Assembly: GCA_011049385.1 (NCBI GenBank)
Contig: DSBX01000010.1
Span: forward strand, 1 to 22,596
Source of the DNA: Caldifarciminota bacterium
Lineage (GTDB): Bacteria; Hydrothermota; Tepidihabitantia; Tepidihabitantales; Tepidihabitantaceae
Direction of reading: 5' to 3'
Length of the DNA stretch: 22,596 bases
The notes under the pieces are model-generated. The model saw only the letters and a list, made by a program, of their open reading frames with translations, was not told the DNA's origin and ran no database searches. This document shows positions 8,108 to 17,100 of the stretch, in pieces. The first letter of the stretch is position 1, and each line of letters begins with the position of its first letter. The translations under genes and the position numbers were made by a program.

Positions 8108-9082
8108 GTGCCGCCGCGTTCGGGCTCTCTCGTCCTGCTGTTGCTGGTGCTGGCCGCTTGTGACCAACCGCTGAAGCTGGTGCCGCGCGAAGAGGCGATC
8201 CCGGCCGACGCGGTCAAGATGACCCCGGAGAGCGACACTTGGCCGCCGATTCTGCATTCCGACGAATGGGAACAGCCGGTGCCGATGCCCGGGCCGGTCA
8301 ACACCGCCGGGGCCGAGGACTCCCCCTTCATCACCCCGGACGGGGAATGGCTCTTCGTCTGGTTCACGCCCGACGTCCGGGTACCGGCCGAGAAGCAACT
8401 CCTCGACGGCGCGACCGGCATCTACTGGTCGAAGCGAGTCGGCGGAAGCTGGACCGAACCAACGCGCGTGGTGCTCCATGACGACCTGTCGCTCGACGGT
8501 GCCCAGTTCGTCCACGGCGATACAATGTGGTTCGCGTCGGCCCGGACCGGCAACTACCGGGAGCTGGACTACTACACCGCGGTCCTGCGCGGCGACCGAT
8601 GGACCGGGGTCCACAACGCCGGCCCCCAACTCAACCGGGACTACGCCATCGGGGAGATACATATCTCGGCCGACGGCCGAACGCTGTACTGCCACCGGGA
8701 GGCAAGCGAGGGCGGTTACGGCGGGATGGACCTGTGGTCTCTGACCCGCAACCCGGAGGGCTGGGCCCCGCCGCAGAACCTCGGCCCGACAATCAACACC
8801 GCGGCCGAGGAGGGCTGGCCGTTCCTGTCCGAGGACGGGAACCAACTCTGGTTCACGCGCTCAAACTACGAAGGACAGACGACACCGGGCCCCTCCGTAT
8901 TCCGTTCCCGGAAGTTGCCGAACGGCGAGTGGGGTGAGCCGGAGCTGATTCTCTCCCGGTTCGCGGGCGAGCCGACGCTGGACCGGCAGGGCAACCTCTA
9001 CTTCGCGCACCACTACTTCACCGGCACTGACCCGATCCGGATGATCGAAGCCGACATCTACGTCTGCCACCGCAAGCGGTAG
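8108..9082 (+). CDS. Lipoprotein with PD40/TolB-like beta-propeller repeats
   Basis: This 324-aa protein starts at GTG 8108, three bases after the tldE stop. The N-terminus has a short charged region, a leucine-rich core and a lipobox LVLAAC, giving lipidated Cys18. Asp19 follows it, which in E. coli would favour inner-membrane retention. The mature part contains repeated propeller blades of the PD40 type: a 'FITPDG-x-WLFVWF' strand pair, an 'IHISADGRTLYC' blade, a 'WPFLSEDGNQLWF' blade and a 'PTLDRQGNLYFA' blade. These are typical of envelope proteins that bind peptides or other proteins. The specific role is unknown. No strong Shine-Dalgarno is visible, so translation probably depends on coupling to tldE. 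Confidence 0.88.
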   Translation: MPPRSGSLVLLLLVLAACDQPLKLVPREEAIPADAVKMTPESDTWPPILHSDEWEQPVPMPGPVNTAGAEDSPFITPDGEWLFVWFTPDVRVPAEKQLLDGATGIYWSKRVGGSWTEPTRVVLHDDLSLDGAQFVHGDTMWFASARTGNYRELDYYTAVLRGDRWTGVHNAGPQLNRDYAIGEIHISADGRTLYCHREASEGGYGGMDLWSLTRNPEGWAPPQNLGPTINTAAEEGWPFLSEDGNQLWFTRSNYEGQTTPGPSVFRSRKLPNGEWGEPELILSRFAGEPTLDRQGNLYFAHHYFTGTDPIRMIEADIYVCHRKR

Positions 9083-9094
9083 ATAGGAGGACAG

Positions 9095-9670
9095 ATGACG
9101 GTACAGGAAGCAATCAAGCAACGCCGGGCCTACCGCTCGCTCACCCCGGTCGAAATCACCGACGAAACCCTGCACGAACTGGCGCACGCGGCGGTTCTCG
9201 CGCCGACCTGTTTCAACAACCAGCCGGCCCGTTTCGTGTTCGTGCGCGACCCGGAACAGCTTGAGGCGATGAAGCTGGTCTACAGCAAGGGTAACGCCTG
9301 GTGCCACGCCGCCTCCCTGGTGATTGCGGTCTGCGCCGAGAAAGGCGACGACTGTGTCATCCGTGACCGGGAGTACTACCAGTTCGACACCGGCCTCCAG
9401 ACCGCATTGCTGATTCTGCGGGCGACCGAATTGGGGCTGGTAGCGCACCCGATTGCCGGCTACAGCCCGAAGAAGACCCGGGCCGCCCTCGGCATCCCGG
9501 ACCGGGTCGCGGTCGTGACGCTGGTGCTGGTCGGCAGGCATGCCGGCACGCCCAGCCCGGTGCTCTCCAAGGAACAACTGGCATCCGAGCGCAAGCGGCC
9601 GGAGCGGCTGTCTTTCGACAAGATGGCGTTCCTCGAACGCTGGCCCGCGGAACCTGAGGAGGGGGGCTGA
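9095..9670 (+). CDS. Nitroreductase-family flavoprotein
   Basis: This 191-aa protein is an FMN-dependent NAD(P)H oxidoreductase of the nitroreductase superfamily. Diagnostic features are the N-terminal IKQRRAYRSL segment, where Arg side chains hold the FMN phosphate, and LAHAAVLAPTCFNNQPARFVFV, the family's '(A)PS..N.QPW.F' motif. It also has DTGLQTALLILRATELGLVAHPIAGY, the 'A..L.A...GLG' helix and loop. The native substrate cannot be told from sequence. A TAGGAGG site lies 8 bp before the ATG. It follows the lipoprotein gene by 12 bp, and its TGA overlaps the next ATG by one base, so it belongs to the tldD operon. Three cysteines (C36, C69, C78) lie in the first half. Confidence 0.92.
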   Translation: MTVQEAIKQRRAYRSLTPVEITDETLHELAHAAVLAPTCFNNQPARFVFVRDPEQLEAMKLVYSKGNAWCHAASLVIAVCAEKGDDCVIRDREYYQFDTGLQTALLILRATELGLVAHPIAGYSPKKTRAALGIPDRVAVVTLVLVGRHAGTPSPVLSKEQLASERKRPERLSFDKMAFLERWPAEPEEGG

Positions 9671-9945
9671 TGCTCATACGGAAACTGCACAGGTTCATCG
9701 GCGCGATTGTCGGACCGCTTCTGCTCATGACCGGCACTGCCGGCCTGCTGACAATCGCGGACTACTTCAACCCCACCGTCTTCCGGATGCACAACTGGCG
9801 CATCGTCGGACGCTGGCTGGGTATCGTAGTGGCAAGCGGGCTGACACTGCAGGTAACCACCGGCTTCATCCTCCTGGTCCAGCTCCGGCTCCAGCAGTTC
9901 AGACGCTGGCGCCGAAAGCGTGCGGCTCGGTCCGCAGGCTACTAG
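9670..9945 (+). CDS. Small two-helix membrane protein, PepSY-TM-like (putative)
   Basis: This 91-aa protein starts at ATG 9670, overlapping the previous stop, behind a GGAGGGGGG ribosome-binding run. The N-terminus RKLHRFIGAIVGPLLLMTGTAGLL matches the 'HRW.G...G..L...ALTGLLL' opening of PepSY-associated membrane proteins. A second helix lies at about residues 48-70, followed by a very basic tail (QFRRWRRKRAAR) likely to face the cytoplasm. Histidines at 7 and 41 sit near helix ends. It lies between a flavin oxidoreductase and an RseC homologue, consistent with a membrane redox or electron-relay role, but this is inference. It could be a reduced PepSY-TM protein or an unrelated small membrane protein. 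Confidence 0.7.
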   Translation: MLIRKLHRFIGAIVGPLLLMTGTAGLLTIADYFNPTVFRMHNWRIVGRWLGIVVASGLTLQVTTGFILLVQLRLQQFRRWRRKRAARSAGY

Positions 9946-9947
9946 GT

Positions 9948-10370
9948 ATGGAGGAACCGGGCAAAGTCGTCGCGGTCCGGGACGGCCGGGTCGAGGTGGA
10001 AATCGAACCCGGGCCGGCCTGCGACCGCTGCGGCGCTTCCGGCTTCTGCAACTGGACCGGCAAGCGCAGTCGGCTGGTCCTGGCCCACAACAAGACCGGG
10101 GCCCGGGTAGGCGATGAGGTCATCGTCACGACCCCGGATGCGGGCCGGTTCGGCTCCGCCGGGCTGGTCTTCGGCCTGCTCGGAGGGATGATGGCGCTGG
10201 GCATCGTCATCGGGTTCCTGCTCCGGGGTGATGCCGGCGCCGCGATCCTGGCGGGCGTCGGGCTTGTCCTTGGCTTCGTCCTGCTCAAACTCATTGATGC
10301 TCGGCGCCTGCGCACCGGGCATAACCTGCCGGTCGTCGTCCGCCGGTGCCGGCAGACCGACCCTGATTGA
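9948..10370 (+). CDS. RseC/MucC-like membrane protein (SoxR-reducing system type)
   Basis: This 140-aa protein starts at ATG 9948, two bases after the previous stop. The N-terminal domain has the RseC pattern: a beta stretch GKVVAVRDGRVEVEIE, then clustered cysteines C25-x2-C28-x5-C34, then a VGDEVIVTTPD segment, followed by two membrane helices (about 69-88 and 93-110). RseC of E. coli positively affects sigma-E and works with the Rnf-like SoxR-reducing system; cysteines in this domain may hold a redox centre. An ECF sigma factor gene follows directly, and the promoter for that gene overlaps this stop codon. Its position next to a sigma/anti-sigma pair fits redox or envelope-stress sensing, though no rseA or rseB homologue is visible. 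Confidence 0.85.
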   Translation: MEEPGKVVAVRDGRVEVEIEPGPACDRCGASGFCNWTGKRSRLVLAHNKTGARVGDEVIVTTPDAGRFGSAGLVFGLLGGMMALGIVIGFLLRGDAGAAILAGVGLVLGFVLLKLIDARRLRTGHNLPVVVRRCRQTDPD

Positions 10371-10394
10371 CAATTCCCGGCCAGCACGTATCTT
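10367..10394 (+). promoter_or_regulatory. Candidate promoter of the ECF sigma gene, implying a leaderless mRNA
   Basis: TTGACA at 10367-10372 overlaps the rseC TGA, and TATCTT lies at 10389-10394, with a 16-bp spacer. Counting seven bases from the -10 gives a start at about 10401, exactly the A of the sigma factor ATG. No Shine-Dalgarno precedes the ATG. The -10 matches consensus at 4 of 6 positions. Confidence 0.5.
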
Positions 10395-10400
10395 AGACAG

Positions 10401-11030
10401 ATGGTCGAGACAGTCACCAGACCCGCTTCGGACGGGGGGCAGCTTCAACCCGTACCGGCGGCACTGCCGGTTCCCGATGACGAGCTCGTCCGCCGGGCCC
10501 AGGCCGGCAAGACCGAAGCCTTCGAGGAACTGGTCCGGCGCCACGAGCGCAAGGTCTACAACATAGCCTACCGAATGCTCGGCAACCCTGAAGACGCCAG
10601 CGAAGCCCTGCAGGACACCTTCCTCCGCGCTTACCGCTTCCTGCATCGCTTCCAGTTCAAGGCCCAGTTCTTCACCTGGCTCTACCGCATCGCCACCAAC
10701 GTCAGCCTGACCAAGCTCCGGCGCCGCAAGTCGCCGGTGGTGATGTCGCTGGACCAGCCGGTCGGCGACTCCGGCGATATGGTCTTCGAGATCCCGGACG
10801 ACCAGTTCAGCCCGGACCTGCTCTTCAAACGCCGCGAGCTTCAGCGCAAGCTCCAGCAGGCGGTGGACGAACTGCCCGAGGACTACCGCACCGTCGTGGT
10901 GTTGCGCGACCTCGAGGGCCTGAGCAACGAGGAAGTCAGTAAAGTCCTGAACCTGACCGTCGCCGCAGTCAAATCGCGACTACACCGCGGACGGCTGGCG
11001 TTGAGAAGCAAGCTGGAGAGCCACTTATGA
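10401..11030 (+). CDS. ECF (RpoE-type) RNA polymerase sigma factor
   Basis: This 209-aa protein is a two-domain group IV sigma factor. Region 2 starts near residue 27: DDELVRRAQAGKTEAFEELVRRHERKVYNIAYRM (about 27-60), followed by the region 2.2-2.4 helices GNPEDASEALQDTFLRAYR and FTWLYRIATNVSLTKLRRRK. Region 4 begins near 148 with LQQAVDELPEDYRTVVVLRDLEGLSNEEVSKVLNLTVAAVKSRLHRGR, the classical helix-turn-helix that reads -35 elements. An unusual proline-rich extension of about 25 residues precedes region 2. The next gene, an anti-sigma factor, overlaps by the ATGA junction. The ECF class is not resolved by eye. Its own promoter appears to be housekeeping-type rather than autoregulated. Confidence 0.97.
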   Translation: MVETVTRPASDGGQLQPVPAALPVPDDELVRRAQAGKTEAFEELVRRHERKVYNIAYRMLGNPEDASEALQDTFLRAYRFLHRFQFKAQFFTWLYRIATNVSLTKLRRRKSPVVMSLDQPVGDSGDMVFEIPDDQFSPDLLFKRRELQRKLQQAVDELPEDYRTVVVLRDLEGLSNEEVSKVLNLTVAAVKSRLHRGRLALRSKLESHL

Positions 11031-11377
11031 CCACCGACGACGCAACCCGGCCCGAAGAGCACGAGGAACTCGCGATTGAGTGCTCGGCGTGCGCCGAACT
11101 CATGGACCTGATTGCCGAGTACCTCGACGACAGCGAGACGGTCGAGATGCGCCGGGCCCTGATGGAACACGCGACAACCTGCGACCACTGTGCCCGACTG
11201 CTATGGTCAATGCGCCGGGTCGTCGCCACCTGCCGGACCGAAGCCGGCAGCGACGTCCCGGGCGAAACTCACATCCGACTCTGGCAGGTTCTTGTCGAGG
11301 AGTTTCGGGCCGAGTGCAAACCGGACGAACGCGAAGCGTCGGACGTTCTCGATCAACCCGCAGACCGAGAAGCCTGA
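11027..11377 (+). CDS. Zinc-binding anti-sigma factor (ZAS type), soluble
   Basis: This 116-aa protein overlaps the sigma gene in an ATGA junction, the standard arrangement for a sigma/anti-sigma pair. It carries the ZAS motif H48-x3-C52-x2-C55 (EHATTCDHC), preceded by Cys19 and Cys22, either of which could be the fourth zinc ligand. The helix LMDLIAEYLD before the motif matches the sigma-binding helix of anti-sigma zinc fingers. No membrane segment is visible, so it is probably cytoplasmic and may respond to redox or metal state like RsrA/ChrR-type proteins. The likely role is to bind the upstream ECF factor and release it under stress; this is family knowledge, not proven here. The C-terminal ~45 residues are charged and unrecognised. 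Confidence 0.85.
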   Translation: MTTDDATRPEEHEELAIECSACAELMDLIAEYLDDSETVEMRRALMEHATTCDHCARLLWSMRRVVATCRTEAGSDVPGETHIRLWQVLVEEFRAECKPDEREASDVLDQPADREA

Positions 11378-11394
11378 GACCAGGCTCCTGACCC

Positions 11395-12504
11395 ATGCGC
11401 ATCCTCGTAGCGATGAGCGGCGGGGTTGACTCTTCGGTCGCGGCCGCGCTCCTGCGCACAGACGGCCACGAAGTCATCGGCGTGACGATGCGGCTGGCCG
11501 ACGAGGACCCGTCGTTGCGGCCAACCGGTGCCGCCGAACGCGGTTGTTGCGGCGTCCGCGCGATTGAAGATGCCCGCCGGGTTTGCGCCCGGCTCGGAAT
11601 CCCGCATTACCCGCTCGACTTCTGGGAGGCAATGGAGAGCGAGGTCATCGCCGAGTTCTGCGCCGAGTACGCCCGGGGCCGGACCCCGAATCCCTGTATC
11701 CGTTGCAACGACATCCTCAAGTTCCATATCCTGCTCGGCCGGTTGGCCGAGTTCAAAGCCGATCGGCTGGCGACCGGGCATTACGCCCGCATCGTGCCGG
11801 TCAACGGCAGCTTCCAACTGCGCCGGGCCGCGGACCGCAGGCGCGACCAGAGCTACTTCCTCTACCGCTTCACGCAGGAACAGCTCGCCCGGGTCATCCT
11901 GCCGCTCGGCGAACTGACGAAGGATGAAGTCCGCGCGCAGGCCGGCTCGCTCGGCCTGCCGGTTGCCGACAAGCCCGACAGCCAGGAAATCTGCTTCGTG
12001 CCCGGTGACGACTACCCGATCTTCCTGCGCAAGCGCCGGCCCGGGCTCTTCCGGCCCGGTCCGGTGAAGGACGAAACCGGCTGCGAACTCGGTCGCCACA
12101 ACGGCATCGCCGGCTTCACCATCGGCCAGCGCAAGGGTCTCGGCCTGCCGCTGGGCGAGCGGCGCTACGTTGTCCGACTCGAACCGGAAACCGCAACCGT
12201 CGTGCTCGGCCCCGAGTCGTCGGCGTACGGAACAACGGCGGAGCTCGAGGCGGTGACCTGGGTCGCCGGTTGTCCGCCCGCCGAGAGATTCCGGGCCCGG
12301 GTCCGAATCCGCAACCAACACCCGGCCGCCCCGGCGCTGGTTCACGTCGAACCAGACCGGTCCCTGGTGACCTTCGACAGGCCGCAATGGGCTCTGACCC
12401 CCGGCCAGGCCGCGGTCTGCTACGATGACGACCGCGTGCTCGGCGGCGGCACCATCGCCCGGACCGGGAATGCCCGGCCCGCTGCCCGCGTAACTGGAAA
12501 CTGA
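11395..12504 (+). CDS. mnmA: tRNA-specific 2-thiouridylase MnmA
   Basis: This 369-aa protein makes the 2-thio group of the wobble uridine (s2U34) in tRNA for Lys, Glu and Gln. The PP-loop SGGVDSS is at 8-14 and adenylates the uridine. The catalytic cysteine pair is C101 in NPCIRCN and C200 in DSQEICFV, matching the E. coli Cys102/Cys199 pair. The central GFTIGQRKGLG segment and the C-terminal beta-barrel are present. A GCCG motif (50-53) follows the loop after the first strand, a variant common in several bacterial groups. It begins 17 bp after the anti-sigma stop with no strong Shine-Dalgarno, so it may be coupled to that operon. Length is typical. Confidence 0.97.
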   Translation: MRILVAMSGGVDSSVAAALLRTDGHEVIGVTMRLADEDPSLRPTGAAERGCCGVRAIEDARRVCARLGIPHYPLDFWEAMESEVIAEFCAEYARGRTPNPCIRCNDILKFHILLGRLAEFKADRLATGHYARIVPVNGSFQLRRAADRRRDQSYFLYRFTQEQLARVILPLGELTKDEVRAQAGSLGLPVADKPDSQEICFVPGDDYPIFLRKRRPGLFRPGPVKDETGCELGRHNGIAGFTIGQRKGLGLPLGERRYVVRLEPETATVVLGPESSAYGTTAELEAVTWVAGCPPAERFRARVRIRNQHPAAPALVHVEPDRSLVTFDRPQWALTPGQAAVCYDDDRVLGGGTIARTGNARPAARVTGN

Positions 12505-12548
12505 ATGCCCGCACCGCAGACTGACAGTCCGCCCCCAAGGGAGGTATC

Positions 12549-14114
12549 ATGACCGCTCTACTGGTTGCCCTCGCGCTCGGCGCGAGTTCCACGATTGACT
12601 CCGTCGTCGTCTACCCGAACCAGGTCGTCGTCGTCCGCTCGGCCCAGGTTTCGCTCAGCGGCTCCGGCACGCTAGAGTTCGCCGGCCTGCCCGGTGCGCT
12701 CGACGACAACTCGGTCCGCGTCCGATGCCCGGGCGCACGCATTGGCGAGGTCCAAGTTCGCCGCGGCTACGAAGCCGAGCCGACTCCGGCGGTCCGCCAG
12801 CTCAAGGAAGAGGTCGAGAAGCTCGATCTTGCGCTCAAGACCCTGGACAACGAAGCCGAAGTCCTCAAGGCCCAGACCGAGTTCCTCGGCTCGATCAAAC
12901 TCGGCGCGCCCGAGCTCATCGGCAAGGAACTCCAGCAGGGCCGAGTCTCCAGCGAAGCCTGGCGCAATGCCCTGTCCTTCATGGCCGCCGAGCTGAGCCG
13001 GGTCAAGCGGCGCCAGCTCGCACTCGAATCGGAACGCAAGGAAGTTGAGGAAAAACTGAAGGCGGCCCGGGCCGAGTACGAAGCCACCCGCGCCGCGGTC
13101 GAGAATCGCAAGACGCTCCGGTTCGACTACTCCGCGAATGCGGGCAACTACCGCGTCGAGTTCAGCTACGCGGTCCCCAACGCGGCGAGTTGGTCTCCTT
13201 GGTACGAACTCCGCGCCCGGCCGGACCGCGACGCGGTCGAACTTGCCTACCACGCCCGGCTCAGCCAGCGCACCGGCGAGGACTGGAACCGGGTCCGGGT
13301 CGTGCTCTCGACCTCCACGCCCCGGTTCGGGCTGGTTGCGCCCGAACCGCAGGCCTGGCAGGTCTCGCTCCTCGAGCCGGAAAGCTACGTACGCCGGGCC
13401 AAGGCAATGCCCGAAGGCATCATGATGGCCCCGGGCGCGGCATACGATGCCGGCGAGATCATGGACGAGGTCTTCGTTGAACCGGTCGAGACCGGGATAT
13501 CCCTCCAGTACGCCATTCCCGGCCGGGTCAGCCTCGCCAGCGGCGAACCGGCCCGCAAGCTCGAGCTCGCCCGCAGCACCCTGCCCGCGGAGTTCGGCCA
13601 CTATGCCCTCCCCCGCTCCCGCGAACAGGCCTTTCTCCAGGGCCGGATGGTCAACAGTACCGGACTCGTCTACCTCGCCGGCCCGGCCAGCACCTTCGTC
13701 GGCGACGAGTTCACCGGTTCGACCCGCCTGTCGGCAATCGCGCCCCAGGAGTCAACCGAAGTCAGCTTCGGTATTGACGAGCGCGTCAAGGTGAGCCGCG
13801 AACTGGTCCGGACCTTCAAGTCCAGGAGCGGGTTGCTCGGCCGCACCGAAAAGGCCCGGTTCGCCTACCGCATCACCGCCGAGAACTACCACTCGAAACC
13901 GGCGACCGTTCGCCTTGTCGAGCAGGTCCCGGTCTCGCGTCAGCAGGAAGTCAAGGTCAAGGTGACGAGGGTCGAACCGGCCGCTTTGACCGTTGACGCC
14001 GACCAGGGACTCTACACCTGGGAGCCGACCCTGTCCGACGGCGAGAAACGCCGCTTCGAGGTCGAGTTCGAAGTCGAGTACCCGACCGGCCGCCGCGTCC
14101 AGGGGCTGTTCTAG
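12549..14114 (+). CDS. DUF4139/DUF4140 (MuiA-like) family protein, probably exported
   Basis: This 521-aa protein has a short hydrophobic N-terminus (MTALLVALALGASS) resembling a signal peptide. The N-terminal DUF4140-type region starts with VVVYPNQVVVVRSAQVSLSGSG, a pattern shared by MuiA-like proteins. A long coiled coil follows from about residue 85 to 195. The C-terminal DUF4139 region has the VEFSYAVPNAASWSPWYELRA block, then VRVVLSTSTPRFG and a WEPTLSDGEKRRFEVEFEVEYP ending. MuiA-type proteins were named from mucoidy inhibition, but their molecular function is poorly known. An AAGGGAGGT site lies just upstream of the ATG, 44 bp after mnmA. It ends 22 bp from the convergent HdrA gene. 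Confidence 0.9.
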   Translation: MTALLVALALGASSTIDSVVVYPNQVVVVRSAQVSLSGSGTLEFAGLPGALDDNSVRVRCPGARIGEVQVRRGYEAEPTPAVRQLKEEVEKLDLALKTLDNEAEVLKAQTEFLGSIKLGAPELIGKELQQGRVSSEAWRNALSFMAAELSRVKRRQLALESERKEVEEKLKAARAEYEATRAAVENRKTLRFDYSANAGNYRVEFSYAVPNAASWSPWYELRARPDRDAVELAYHARLSQRTGEDWNRVRVVLSTSTPRFGLVAPEPQAWQVSLLEPESYVRRAKAMPEGIMMAPGAAYDAGEIMDEVFVEPVETGISLQYAIPGRVSLASGEPARKLELARSTLPAEFGHYALPRSREQAFLQGRMVNSTGLVYLAGPASTFVGDEFTGSTRLSAIAPQESTEVSFGIDERVKVSRELVRTFKSRSGLLGRTEKARFAYRITAENYHSKPATVRLVEQVPVSRQQEVKVKVTRVEPAALTVDADQGLYTWEPTLSDGEKRRFEVEFEVEYPTGRRVQGLF

Positions 14115-14117
14115 GAA

Positions 14118-14136
14118 CCCGGCCGACCGGGCCGGG
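14118..14136. terminator. Short GC hairpin between convergent genes
   Basis: CCCGGCC (14118-14124) pairs with GGCCGGG (14130-14136) across a 5-base loop. It fills nearly all of the 22-bp gap between the stop of the DUF4139 gene and the stop of the minus-strand hdrA (14137). It could serve both strands. There is no T-tract, so any terminator function is tentative. Confidence 0.4.
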
Positions 14137-17100
14137 CTAGTCCAGCAGTGCCGTCAGCTCGCGGCAGATGTTCTCGTTGGTGAAGCCGCGGATGTCAATC
14201 GCCGAGCATCGGCAGTTGGCCGCGCACGCACCACAGCCCTTGCAGAGCGCTTCGTTGACCACCGCGGAGCGGGTGCCGAAAGTCTCGTTGACAACCTTGA
14301 CCTCTATCGCCCGGTAAGCGCAGAGCGTCTCGCACATCCGGCAGGCGGTGCATCGTTCCCGGTCCACGTGGGCGACCGTTGCTTCCGCCTCGAGCGTGTC
14401 GCGGCTCAGTACTGTCGCGGCCCGGCCCGCCGCGGCCCGGGCCTGCGCTACCGCCTCGTCAATGAACTTCGGGAAATGCGCCAACCCGGCCATGTACACA
14501 CCCTCGGTCGCGAAATCCACCGGCCGAAGCTTCATGTGCGCCTCGAGGAAGAACCCGTCCGCGTTCAGCGGCACCTTGAGCATCATCGCCAGTTCCTTCG
14601 CGCCGGCCCGCGGCACGATGCCCGAGCTCAGGGCGAGGATGTCGGGCCGGAACCGGATGCGACGGCCCAGTATCGGGTCGCGCACGGTTACGATTGGCCG
14701 GCCGTCCTCAACCCTCACCTCGGGCTTCTCCTCCGGGGTGTAGCGGATGAAGACGACTCCCAACCCTCGTGCCCGGCGGTAATGCTCTTCTCGCAGACCG
14801 TAGGTACGGATATCCCGGTAGAGGACGTGGACTTCCGTCTCCGGGTTCAACTCCTTGAGCGCAATCGCGTTCTTCACCGCCTCGGCACAGCAGATGCGCG
14901 AGCACCAGGGCCGCTTGGGCTCACGCGAGCCGACGCACTGGATCATCACGACCGAACCGGGCCGTTCGGTCTTCGGGTTGCGGCGGTAAGCCTCGACCAT
15001 CTCCTCCAGCTGCCGCTGGGTGATGACACAATCACTCGCGCCATACTGGTACTCGGTCGGCTGACGATATTCGGCCCCGGTCGCAACCACGACCACGCCG
15101 TGCTCATACTCCATCGGCTTGTCCGCACCGCGGACGTGGAATGTCGTCCGGTAGTTACCGACAAAGCCGTCAATGCCGTCGAGAGCGACATTGGTGTGGA
15201 CCGCGATGCGCGAATGCTGTTTCGTCCGTTCGATGGTCGCCTTGAGCCGTGCACGGACATCGTCGCCCTCTGCGGTCGTGAATATCGAGAGCGCCTGACC
15301 ACCCAACTCCGCCTCGCGCTCCAGCAGACAGACATCGAAACCCTCATCGGCTATGGCCAGCGCCGAAGTCAGACCGGCGATACCGCCGCCCAGCACCAGC
15401 GCCGCCTTCTTGACCGGCAGTTTGACCTTGGGCAGGGGCGACTGGCGCACGACCCGGGCGATGGCCGCGCTGACCAACTCCCTGGCCTTGGCGGTCGCCT
15501 GCTCCGGTTCCTTCATGTGCACCCATGAACACTGATCCCGAATGTTGGCCATCGCGAACAGGTGCGGATTGAGACCGGCCTCGGCCAGCGTTGCCTGGAA
15601 CAGCGGCTCGTGGGTGCGCGGCGAGCAAGAGGCGATCATCACCCGGTTGAGCCGATGCTCGCGGATAAGCTCTTTCAGCCGCTCCTGGGTATCGCCCGAG
15701 CAGGAATAGAGGTTCTCGTCCGCATAGACCACGAAGGGCAAAGTCTTCACGTGCTCAACCACCGCCGGCACGTCCACGACCCCGCCGATGTTCACCCCGC
15801 AGTGACAGATGAAAGCGCCGATGCGCGGCGCTTCGCCCCGGACATCACGCTCAGGCGGCAGTTCCTCGGCTACCGCATCCTTGCCGCGCACCTCGGCCAG
15901 CACCGACTCGACCGCCGCGGCCGCACCGGAAGCGCCGGTCACCGTCTCGGGAATCGCCATCGGCGACTGGAAACTGCCCGCCACGCTGATACCCGGCCGC
16001 GAGCTTGCGACCGGGTCCCAGTTGTCGCCGGCCACGAACCCGAAGCGGTCGAGCTTGATATCGAGCCGGCGGCCGAGTTCGACCATCTCCGCGGGCGGCA
16101 CCAACCCGCAAGACAGCACGACCATGTCGAAGCGCTCCGCGCCCGCACCCGCATCGCTGGCGTAGCGGACGACGAGGTCCCGGGTCCTCTGGTCCTCGCG
16201 CACCTCCGGCACCCGGGCCCGGACCAACCGGACGCCATACTGCTTCTCTGCCCGCTCGACGTAGCGGTCGAAATCCTTGCCGTAGGACCGCATGTCCATA
16301 TAGAAGACCGTCGGCTCGACCGAACCCATGTGCTCGCGGGCAATGACCGCCTCCTTGACCGCGTACATACAGCACATCGCCGAGCAGTAGCCCTTCTCAA
16401 CCGATTCGTCGCGCGAGCCGACACACTGGAGCCAGGCGATTCGTTCCGGCTTTCGGCCGTCGCTGGGCCGCTGAACGTGGCCCGAGAACGGACCTGAAGC
16501 GGACAAGATGCGCTCAAACTCGAGGCTGGTGACGACGTTGGGATAGCGGCCGTGACCGTACTCCCGGCGCAGGGCGGTCGGGGCGACCTGCGAGCCGGCC
16601 GCGACCACGACCGCACCGACCCGGACCGAAACCTCTTCATCCTGCTGGCCGTACTCGATTGCGCCGGCCTTGCAGTTCTTAGCACAGGCGCCGCACTTGT
16701 CCCGGACTAGCTTGAGGCAGTGCTTCGCGTCAATCATCGGCGCGTTGGGCACCGCCTGCGCGTAGAGCCGGTAGATCGCCCGCCGCTCGGAAAGGCCGCC
16801 TTCGAAATCGTTGGGCAGTTTCACCGGGCACTTGGCGAGGCAGTCACCACAGCCGGTGCACTTGTCGAGGTTGACATACCGGGCGCGGCGCAGGAGCCGG
16901 ACCGTGAAGTCGCCGGCCTCACCCTCAATGCCCAGCACCTCGGTCAGCGTCAGCAGTTCGATGTTGCGGTGCCGGGCCGCGACGACGAGCTTCGGCGACA
17001 GAATGCACATCGAACAGTCGTTGGTCGGGAAAGTCTTGTCGAGCATCGCCATCACCCCGCCGATACCGGGCTGGCGCTCGACCAGGTAGACCTTGTAGCC

